From Sipunculus nudus (taxonomy: Eukaryota; Annelida; Sipuncula; Golfingiida; Sipunculidae): 64,000 nucleotides of DNA. The stretch is taken from positions 67,062,618-67,126,617 of the forward strand of contig CM049317.1 of NCBI GenBank assembly GCA_026874595.1, read 5' to 3'. Position numbers and translations under genes: made by a program. Shown here piece after piece: positions 28,101 through 40,100 of this stretch. The notes below the pieces were generated by a model. It had not been told where the DNA came from. It saw only the letters and a program-made list of their open reading frames with translations, and ran no database searches. Numbering within the stretch: position 1 is the stretch's first letter; every line of letters starts with the position of its first letter.

Positions 28101-31100
28101 AATAAAAGCTACAATATTTGGCCAATTTCTTTCAGCTTTCTAAACTACAAAGATGAAATCCTTACGTGTGCATGATATGAAAATTATATCAACAGTGCTC
28201 TCAGGAAACAAATGTGCCATGGTATAAGTTGGGCAAAATTTAAGGTACTGATTTTATATTTATACTAATAACTTATAAAATTTGAAAAATTCAGAACTAA
28301 TTTTTGGTATTCAATTGAATCTTGATTAAATAATGTTACATCCCTGACAAAAAATCTCTAGCTTCAGCAATCCTTTTGTTAAGGGAGTAAATATATTTCT
28401 TGATTTTTAAAAAAGTGCATTATGTTTGGGCCCATTACTTAAAACAATTACGCAATACTGACATCATTTCTGGCATGTGCATAGCGAATGTATAGAAAAA
28501 TATGAATATTATATATGATCAAAGTCAGATCAGTGATTTTGATATTAGGCAGTCTTACAGGGTAACAATGGGTTTTTAATGGAAAAATGAAGTTTTTCAT
28601 TAATATTTTGAAGGAATTAAGTCCTAGTGATAAAATTCTTGGCATGGTAGGGGATTTTGGAGACAGCTAACTGTAGGCTAAATTTAAGGAAATTAGAGCT
28701 GAAGCTGGGGAGCTGAGCTCTAGTAAACTGCATAACACTAGCTTGATGTAAACTTGATGTGACATGGTGCTTGAAAACTTGAATAAAATCTACAGTTTTT
28801 GATCAACTGGTTTTAAATTTTTTGTGTAAACAGGCAAAATGCTAACTAAAACATGCTGTGAAAATTAAATCCACAGTACTTACAGGAAAAAAACGTGCCA
28901 TGGTCAAACTTGGGCAAAATTTAAAGTACCAATTTTATATTTTTGCCAATATTTAAACAAATTTAACAGATTTTGATCTAATTTTTGTTATACAATTAAA
29001 TTTTGATCAATTAAAGTTGTATTACTGAAAAAAAGTCCCTACCTTTAACACTTTTGGTCTCAAGTGACCAAATATCTTTCCTGATTTTTTTAAAAAGTCC
29101 ATTATGATTGGGCTATTAACTTTTTTAAATTAAATAATACTGACTTAATTTCTGGCATGTACATAGGAACTATATAGAGGAATATTTAAGGTAAATATGA
29201 AGAAAACCAGATGAGTGGTTTTGATATTAGGCAGTCCTGAAGTGTGAAAATAGATTTCTAATAAAAAATTGAGGTTTTTCCTTAATATCTCAAAGGAACG
29301 AAGTCCTATTGACCCAATTTTCAGCATGGTAGGAGATTTTTTGGACATCTAACTGTATGGCAAATTTCAGATTCGTAGGTCCAATGGTGACGAAACGTGC
29401 CAGTCTTACGGACAGACATCCGGACAGACGGACGGACAGACGGACGGCACGACGGACAGACAGACGGACAATGGACCACGACTATAGCTCAGATGACTTA
29501 TAGTCAGCTGAGCCAAAAATTGTATTGTTTTTCTGTCTAAAACAATAACTTTTGCTAGTCTCTACAACTTTCCATTTCTGCTGACAGCAATGTACTTTCG
29601 TCATCAGTATTTTTATGTAGTACAGTATTTTGTTTACAGTAGCTTTATTATTGCAGTACAACACTGTACTGCTGTCTACTGTTCTGTACTAAAATTATCT
29701 ACAGCACTTGATGTCTGTTTAAACAGTATGACACCACTGTATTCTACATCATTGTCCATCTGTCTAAAATATGGTACTTAAGTATATCAGTATATCTGTT
29801 TGTACTTGTACTTTTGGCTATATTAATTTTATTCTGCTTCTGACAACAATTAACAAATGTATTCTTGAATACAGCACTGTACTACTGTCCACAGCACTGT
29901 ACTTCTCTCCACAGCCCTACATATATGCATGTCTACAGTATTATGTTTCATTCCCCAGTGCTGTGCTTCAACCTGCAGCACTATGCTTTAATTGCTCTCT
30001 GTACTCTGCACTACAATGACATACTTCTATTAACACCATCATGCCTCTGTTTATGGCATAACAAATCTGATGCCATTCACAAAGTTCATCAGGCTAACGC
30101 AACTTCACTGTAACTTCAAAATGGGCAATAATTTTTTCATCCTAATGGACTGACTGCTCAACATAAAACCTAGGCTCACAGAAATGTGGTCCTGAGGTCT
30201 TTCATTTTAGACTGTTTTTAATGATTTAATTATAGAAGCTATTAGCAGGAAGCATTATCAACCATATACAGGATGTAAAAAGAACAAAGCCTTTTTTTTT
30301 TTGCAATTTTTATAAAATAAGTGCATGGGCCAGGATAACAGCAATTGTCAATTCTTTTGAAGCTTTTAACAGAACCCAATTTTTACTATGGTCATTGGCA
30401 ACTGAAATGGATCATCAACTGTCCAAAAATTAGTTCACTCTGCGTCCCTTTGATCAATTTTCTTTTCTAAACTCCTAATATTTTATCAGATCAAACGTGG
30501 TTGGAGATAACTCCAGAACTAGCAGATGCCATCTCCTAATGCTTGGGTTAACTAAAGGCCTAACGAATAAATGGAAGTTAAAAAAGGGACACATTAAAAC
30601 AATGTCCCAATGAACCAGGTTCATAAAATAAGCCTGTCAACGAAATGTTAATAGAAGACCTTCATGAAAACAAATATTCTCTAATGACTGCTTTTAAAGG
30701 TGGCCAGAATTTTTTGCCCAGTAATTTGTCTGCAGTATGCTGGAATAAAGTTTTGACAAGGAAGACATAAATTTGTGGGCAGCTGACTCTAAGAACAGCA
30801 AAATGGTTCTACTTTCTGGTAGGTTGATCAGCTTGTCTAGAGGCAGCAAGTATTAAAATAATGTCATTTCTCCCCCCCCCCCCCCCCCTCATTTTGACTG
30901 GCACTCAGGAATTTTATTGACACTTAGACAAGTGTTGAGTATCATTTTGCTAAACAAGCAAAAGATTTGGATCAACATTAAATGAAATAAATCAACATAT
31001 ATCAAATACATATTGCCATTACCATTTTACATATATAATGTTTATAACTTTTTACATGTTGTATTCTAATAATAGAGAGAGTCTGTAAATGTAAAAGTGT

Positions 31101-34100
31101 ACTGGTATTATTAGCAGCAGACAAAAGCAGAATGAACTAGATCTGAGAAGTTGTATAAACTACCTGGATAGTGGATACTCCAGCCAGGATCCATAATCAA
31201 ACTTTAACATGTTTTACACAGTGTCACGCTTCATTAACACACATTCTCCTGGTCAGTTACTGAACAAATGCTGTACCTAATACCTATGAATAGGTGGCCC
31301 CTACCAGGGTGAAAAGAACTAACTTCTGGTCACAAAGGTATGTAATCCTTTGAAATAAAGATATATTACAATATTCCAGATTATTTCCAAAATGTGAGTG
31401 TTCCTTAGTTGTTACCCTATACCTCCTAAAAAATAATACCTTACACAACCACTGGTGTAAAGCTGCTAACAGAAAAACCAACCGACCAGTGAGCCAGGTG
31501 TTTTGTCTTGGGAGTGAAGAAAAGCTACTTAAAATCAAAAGGCCAAAAGCTGTGTGACACCAAAATTGTTGGTAATATCAGACTATAAACAACCTCTTTC
31601 ACAATATTCCCAGAAATAGGCCAACCAATATCATGACCTTTAAAACAACCATATAATAAATAAATGAACTTATGTGCACTTACTGCCCACACAGTTGTCT
31701 ATAGCTTCCTGTGCCTTTTGTATTCCCAGCTTGAACTCCTGTAGCTCCGGCCGGAGCTTGTGTCCACGGTGGTAGAACATCAGAGCTAACTCAAACTCTC
31801 CCTTCCTGTACAGTGCCTCAGCCTTTTGAAACAGCCCCTGTCAGGACAACAAAAGAATAGTTATAAAAAAACTGCCTAAAAGAGGTCCTCATTTCAGGCA
31901 TCACTATTCCAAATTCATAAAAAAAAGCGGCCTTGTGATCATAATGGTTTTCCTGTGGGTCTGAAATTCAAAAGGGGACGTCCTCTCATGATGGGTGTTT
32001 ATATATCTTCAGTAAAATGTTCACAGCAAATACTTGAACAATTCTTGAGATAATGCACAAAAGGAATTCCAGGATTGTTTCCTGGAGGTCATGTTGGATT
32101 TCTGATGGGTTTGATAGCCCACATTCTCTCACTGGTGTCAATATTCAGTAAACTTTTCACAGCAATTGTTTGAGCATTCCTTGAGGTAATGGGCATGAAA
32201 GACTGTGCATGTGAGGGACAGTTGGACAGAATATCAGTTTAATTTAGTTTGCCTACCTATGTGAGTTCCCAACAATTATGCACATGCACTTCCAGCTCTG
32301 CCACATTTTTTTTGTTTTTACAATGTCATGCTTGAAGATTAAATGAATACATGATCAAACTGTTAATAGTATGAGGTAGAGATAAATCAGAAGATAGCAC
32401 CACCAATCTATGACTTATGCTGGACTGCATTTTAATTAAACCATACCATGAACACAGCTATGATATGGCCTATGGAGCTTAAATATGTAGTTTCTACAAA
32501 AATACTAGATAAATTATAATTATATAATACCCTATCATGAATGGCAAAACAAACCTGTGAGCTGCACTTATACCGTGTGATATTTCCTTAAAGGACAATT
32601 TCAAAATGAAGTCTGAAACTTAATCACTCTTATTAACATATAATCTAGTTCAAATATTTGAGAAACACAAGATCAAACTTACACATGAACAATCTTCAGG
32701 TTTTCAAATAACACAGCTGGACTATGACTAGCTGTGATATTAAGAACTGGCAAGAAATACCATGTACACACTTATATAAGGTAAGTTCAGTTTACAGTTA
32801 ACCAGGTCAGGTTTCTGCCTCAGTGGCTAAGCAGCTTACAGTGTACCGGTACTAGCTATTATACCTGAGTATCTTTGTGTGAATAAACATTGGGATGGGG
32901 GTAAGGATTCAGTCTTTATAATCTTGCCTAATTAATAAAACCTTAAGCTGTAGGCTTCAATCAAGCCACCTGAACTACATCTGAAGCATTCATAAGGTAT
33001 GGTTATAAATACATATGACATAGACTGTATGCAAATTGTGTCCATGTATGGAAACTGACACGCTTAATCTTACTTGATTACTCCAGCCAACTCTACGGTA
33101 AGTACCATCCTAATAAAGTAATCCCTTTGCAGGTATACCTGAGCTGTGTGTAAAAATACCTTACTAACAGACTTATACTCACAAGTTGCCATGACCCAGT
33201 TACAATTATGTTTTATATTCAGGTGAATTTTAACAAAGAAATACAAATCTGATGCAGGCATTAGCATGACTCATAATTTGAGCATGAGTGAACTTTGACC
33301 CTACACTAAGTTTGCACTTTGTAGTACCAATGAAATGAAGAACTTGAAGAGAAAGAGTGAGTGCCCTTTACCTATATGTGAAAAAGCTAGTTTTGGAATT
33401 TTTTTCAGGAATCATTTAATATATAAAATGAGTTGTTAATTTACATATACCAAACATGCCTGTATGTATTTTTAATTTCACAAGTAGCCCAAATTACAGT
33501 AACAACAAAAATGTCAATAGCATGATAACTCATTCCAAAAACAAGAATTACAATACATAACTAGAATACGGGTAGTCGACAAGCGACTACATGTATCCGC
33601 CAAAATCAGAGTAGGACGGGTGAGGTGAGGCATGGATTGAGTGGCAAGGGGAAATAGAGTTACATGTGTTACATATTAGAATGGATCTCTGCCATGTAAA
33701 CATGATTGTAGGTGGAGCCACCTGTTATTTGAACAAGAAACTATCCAAGATGTATACACATGCAAAATTTCTGGTGGAAAAGTCAAACCAAGTGCTGCAG
33801 AGATATGAGTGATTTTATCCCACAGCAGACAAACAGATGGATGCTGTGCAAATATGGCTGAAGGTGGCGCCACCATTTTTGTGTATGTTATAAAGCTATC
33901 CAAGGGCTACATTTGTGTAAATTTTTTTTCCTGATTGGTCAAACGAGTCTGGAGATATAAGCATCAATGTCTGCAGCGTGAACGTGAATGAAGCTGTCGC
34001 CACCTGTCATAAAATCAAGAAAGCTATGCAGGATGTATACGCATGCCAAATTTCAGGTAATTTGGTCAAACCACTGCAGAGATATGAGTGATTTTACCCC

Positions 34101-37100
34101 AAGGCAGACAAACAGATGGACACTGTGCAAAAATGGCTGCAGGTGGTGCCACCATTTTTGTGTATGTTATAAAGCTATCCAAGGGCTACATTTGTGTAAA
34201 TTTTTTTTCCATATTGGTCGAATGAGACGGGAGATATAAGCATGGATGTCTACAGCGTGAACGTGAATGTAGCTGTCGCCACCTGTCATAAAATCAAGAA
34301 AGCTATGCAGGATGTATACGCATGCCAAATTTCAGGTAATTTGGTCAAACCACTGCAGAGATATGAGTGATTTTAACCCAAGGCAGACAAACAGATGGAC
34401 GCTGTGCAAAAATGGCTGCAGGTGGCGCCACCATTTTTGTGTATGTTATAGAGCTATCCAAGGGCTACATTTGTGTAAATTTTTTTTCCTGATTGGTCAA
34501 ACGGTTTCCGAGATATGAGCTTGGATGTCTGCAGCGTTAACGTGAATGTAGGTGGCGCCACCTGTCATAAAATCAAGAAAGCTATCTAGGATGTATACAC
34601 ATGCCGAATTTTAGGTGAATTAGTCAAACCACTGCAGAGATATGAGTGATTTTAACTCAAGGCAGATGAACAGATGGACACTGTGCAAACATGGTCGCAG
34701 GTGGCGCCACCTTTTCTTGTGTATGTTATAAAGCTATCCAAGGGCTACATTTGTACAACATTTTTCTCCTGATCGGTCAAACGGTTCCCGAGATTTGTGG
34801 GTTTATGTGTGGAAACAGATGCACAAACGGAAGCTGGGCAGAGAGGAAAGGTCAGAGGTCAAGGCCACTTGGTTAGGCACCAGTTCACATGTGACCATAT
34901 TTATTTATGTAAGTATCGGAAAAATCTGTCCAGTAGTCTCAGAGGAGTTCTCCGGAAACGAACGCAGCGGTGGCGGCGGCAGAACCCAGTCAAAAACATA
35001 GTATCTGCAAAACTTTGTTTTGATGGATACAATTATATAGCATTATAAATCTTATATAGTTTGCATTACATGTTTTTATATAGTTTGCATTACTCATTTT
35101 GAACCTGAACTTTAAAATGAAATACCTCTGAAATCACATGGGATACATTATCTTAGAACATCTGTTAATTTGATTCTTGCAGTAAAATTATTATGGTCAG
35201 ACAAAAATAGATATACACAATGACAGACAGTACATAATTTAAGCCCCTTGTTTCTCACCTTGTGGAAGTTCGGCTGCCCTGACAGGGAGGCTTCAGCATC
35301 TCGGAGGGCCTGGTCATTGTCTCCAAGCTGAAGATGGCACCTTGAGCGAGCAACTAAACAATTTGGTTCTGTGTCTTTCAACTCCAAGGCCTGCAAATTT
35401 ACAGATAAAAACAATGTTATTTACATTATCATCACATTGGTGGGGCAAATGTTTTAAAAACATAAAAAGTTTTCAATAAACTTTTATATGATAAGGGGAC
35501 AACATTATAATAAAACAAGGGACCTATGGGTCACTGTGCTCAGCTGACGTTAACCTTGAAGGTAAAAATCTAAAATAATATCTAATGGAGATAAAGTGTA
35601 AGAGGAAGAGGTAATAAAGGCCATGGTTGGTTTATATGATTGGTTTGTATTGATAAGCAAGAAATTGTTGCAAAAAATATTTTGTGACCTGACCATGTGT
35701 TTCCTAATGTTGAAACTAAAGCATGTGAGCAGTTTGTGAACAAATGATCTGTACTATTACCATGATCATTAATTGGTTTTTCGATTAACTGTTGACATTT
35801 CAGTAGTTTACACAATTGTTCAATTGAATCTATTTTTTTGTATAATATATATTATTAAATATATATGTATTTTTTTAATGAAATGTATACAGTTGAAATA
35901 TAGCTAATTAACAACATTAAACAGGGCAAACAAAGCCTGATCTCAAATTCTGCTGAGGCAGGAAAATAATGAACAAATGTTTGTATTAAATCCTGATTTT
36001 TTTATCACATCAATTATTTTCTAATTTAAGTTTATATTTCTATACATTTCCAATTTAACATATATATCTGAATATAAAAGTTGATTCATAATTCTCAATT
36101 GCATCATCATAAATCTCAATCTTGTCAGATAACACCACATCATGCATACAAATGTTTATTTATTTTTTACCACAAAAATATATCTTTTAAATCTGCAAAA
36201 CAATAAATATCTAAAAATAATACTTGATTTAGATTTCATAATTTTTAATTGTGTCTTAATTTATCCATATGTGCTTCATATTTTATAATAATTTAAGCAT
36301 ACTGATGGGTTCATTTATATTTGTTAAAATCATTTAAAAGAAAATTGATTTCTTTAAAAATGCTACATTACACAACATTGCATCTTCTGGATTACAACTT
36401 GAATTATTTTTTCAAGGAAAGTTTTTGCATATCGGAGTGGAAACAGCATTACAATTAAGGAGATACAGTGAAAACAATAACAATTACTGCATAACACTTG
36501 GTTGGTTGGGTTTGCGGGGGGGGGGGGGGGGGGGGGGGATTTGGGTGGTGATATGAGAATAACTGTACACCTGTCACAGCAGGGGATCTCCCCTAGTGAC
36601 TGTAACAAATCAGAAACCCTGGCATAGCTGACTTCCAGTGACCTGGAGTGGGACCCTGCATCTGTAATCAAAGCAAGTGACTACAGGAAAAAAAATCAAT
36701 AACTAGCTTAATTTTCAAGCTTTTATTTTCAAATTTCAGATTTAGACTGCTGTGAAAATTAAATCAATGGTGCTTACAGGAAAAAAACGTGCCATGGTCA
36801 AAGTTGGGCAAAATTTAAGGTACTGATTTTTTTTTTATGCTAATAACTGAAAAATTTACAAATTCAGATCTAATTTTGGGTAAACAATTGAATCTTAATA
36901 AAACATAGTTATATACTTGAGAAAATAGACTCTAGTTTCAAAATTTATCATGTTAAGTGAGGAATTATTTTTCCTGATTTTTTACAAAGTCCATTATGTT
37001 TGGGCCCATAACTTAAAGAATTTATATTTAACAGACTTAATTTCTGGCATGTACATAGGAACTATATAGAGGAATATTTATGGTAAATATGAGGAAAAAC

Positions 37101-40100
37101 AGATGAGTGGTTTTGATATTAGGCAGTCCTGAAGTGTGAGAATAGGATTTTAATAAAAAATTGAGGTTTTTCCTTAATTTCTCAAAGGAACGAAGTTGCA
37201 AAGACCCAGTTTTCGGCTTGGTAGGAGATCTTGGGGACATCTAACATTATGCTGAATTTTGGATTCCTAGGTCTTACGGTTTCAAAATGTGCCACATCTA
37301 CGGACGGAAGCACGCACGGAAGGACAGACGGACGGACGACGGACAATGGACCACGACTATAGCTCAGATGACTTATAGGGGCACTTTCACACAAAAGGTT
37401 GAGTGATTAGTCTCACAGGGGAGTAAAAACTGAATACCTAACAGAGCAATATTAAGTTTACCCCTGAAAAGGTATATATCTTAGCTAAAGGAAACTGTTT
37501 AGTATACCATTTTACCCATGAACTAATAAAAGTTACATTGAATTCAGAAATTCAAACATTCCATATTTTTACAATAATCTTTTTCTCTTCACAGCCCTAC
37601 ATAATTTAAATTTTCGCTCATTGGTTTGTTCTAATGTCTTTATCTGATGTATTTGATCATGCCCTAAGTGCATGGTAAAAAAAATCTGCAATCACATTTG
37701 TTTGTTTTATGAAATTTCATATTTTTATAAAAATTTAACAGTGCTTTTTAATTACGATTAAAGGAAGTATGCTGTCAGTCTTTATTCTGACACTGCTCTG
37801 GTCAATTAGTAACAGAAATGGTGAGAGAAGTTGTTCAGCTGTACAGAGTTCAAGAAATCAGGAAATATGTTGATGCCTTAGTCTGTTGTCACTTGATTTA
37901 TATGATAATGGTTTTTACCAACATTTGTACTGGAGAGGACATTATTTTAACATGCACTGTGGAAGAATTCAAAAGGAATATTTTTGTTCCCTCTCTCTCT
38001 TGTATTGTTCTTGGACCTCTTGAACATAAAGTGAATCAGTGTCCACCTCATTTTCCAGAGGCAAGTTCATCTGCAACTATTTGGACCTTGTGGTTAAAGG
38101 AGCACAAAATAGACATACCCAAGTATCAGTTATTAAGTATAATGTAAGTCCATTATGACTCCATGATATTAAATGACACTTAAAGCGAGATTATAAATAT
38201 TGAATGGCTTGTACCTTTTGCTTTGTTGAAAAAAAATATAATCCAGACAAAATATTTTTAACAAAAATTTGGAGAAATGGTCATCTTGAAAATTAAATAT
38301 TTCACAATTTTTTAATCAGAAGCAGTTTTGTTCACAATCCTTCATGCAAATATAATTTGTTTTTTGCACTCATGCTTTATTTCGAACACATTTAATTTGA
38401 ATATCAACATCTATCAACTTATTTAACAACATACATTAAAACAATTGGTTCATAGACAACATAGCTCTCCTGAATGAAATATAAACAAAATGTTTATTGT
38501 AGACCTGGGGAAAATATCCATATATATATATATTAATTTATTCAAAATTTGGGACATACATTTTTGTATCATGTGATAACTACAGATATGGGTCCTGCTA
38601 GTAGTATTTTACATTGTTTCACAACAGTTGTGGAAATGGACATTTCAGTTGCTTTTGGCTTTTTACTTGTGAGGATTTTACCATTAAATTTGAATTTAAA
38701 ATATAAAAACAACTTTTCTGAGATTTAGATAAACTGGAACCAGAAAATTAAGCTTTTGCAAGAAGACAATGTTGATATCATTGTTTTCATAGACTTTGCT
38801 ATGAGACTTGGTAAAATGGATGGAAAAATAAAAGCACATTGTCAAAGACCAAGTTCACATGATGCCTTCACACTAACCACCCCCAGCCCCAACACTGATA
38901 ACTGTGTCATTTAAAATATGTACCAGCAATTTGGGAGACCATAGTTTCAAAAGCTGTTTTACCAAACTCTTTGGTTTCACAAGTTGTTGACTTTTTCATG
39001 AGGCAAAAGTATCGGCAAATATGATTGTAGTTGCTCTCATGAAGTAATGATTCATAGCTGGTGAGATGGCAAGGAAACAAAAAGCACTGGTATTTTAATA
39101 AGAATTATCTTTGGCCAAAACAATTTGGGTTGATTCGTCAGCAATAAAATCATCAGTATGGCACAGTTACATAAAATATGTGACATGAAGAGAGTTAATG
39201 ATCCAGATAATGAAATGTTAGATTTTGGTAAAAATGAAAATTAGGGCTGTTCGACTATTTCTACCAGTCTAATTTGGTAAAGAATCTTAATATGTATGTG
39301 GTTCTAGTTAAAAACAGATACAATTACACATTTTTTATAATACCCAAAGAATTAGATGAAGGGGTCTATGTAGTACACTACATGGTATTTATTAAAATTA
39401 AAAGTAAGCAGTTTAGGTATCCACAGTGATTGAAAGCTTCAAGAACTACCGTGCAAATCTGAAAGACTGTAGGGTTGTACATTTGACACTTTTATCCCGT
39501 GTTAAAAAAATGTCCTCTCCAGTACATTTAAGGAACACAAAATTAAAGTCTGCTACTGTCACAATTTACATGCAGTTATTGCAGGTATGCTTTTTGTCTG
39601 CTTCTCACTTCTGTACAAAGAAGGAACATGTAAAAGAAAGGCTTTATCATGAATTCATCAATGAAGATTCATCACTCTAAACATTGGTATGACAATGAAT
39701 GGAGTTACATGCTAATTTATTTATATATTGAGCCAAACTACCTCCCTAAACCAGTCAGTCTATTTATATTTATCACTAGGACAAACTTGAAGTAAATATT
39801 AAGCTTACTTGGAGAAGTATTCCTCTAGCCTGCCTCATGTTAAAAATGATTGTACTGGAGAGGACATTTTAACAGATACACTCATTGCTAAACTGGCCAC
39901 AGAATATTAGATGGTATGCAATGCAAACACCAGGGAATTTATCTTCCTAGCTACCTGTTACATATAAACTAAAATAGGCTTTTAATTTCTACATTAAAGT
40001 GAATTTTATCTGTATGTACTGGAGAGGACAATTTTTTTAACAGGCATATACCAGGTAAACAAGTGCCAAATCATCCCGGTCAGGACACACATACCCAGCC

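Larger units (their letters stand above)
26845..29515 (+). mobile_element. HINE-like element with two body copies
   Basis: Best-preserved left end in the window (26845-26875: a GGGACCCATGGGTCACGG block, then CGCTCAGCTG). The AT-rich first part matches 7180-7620. Two copies of the second-type body follow (about 28195-28685 and 28885-29400), then a GACG/GACA microsatellite (29405-29468) and the end hairpin at 29485-29515. No coding capacity is seen. At ~2.7 kb it is the longest intact copy and contains a duplicated core. Confidence 0.6.

Noticed and set aside
33988-35048. Cys/His-rich plus-strand frames that look zinc-finger-like
   Set aside because: They are translations of the 279-bp tandem repeat and recur with its period, so the cysteine spacing is a repeat artefact.
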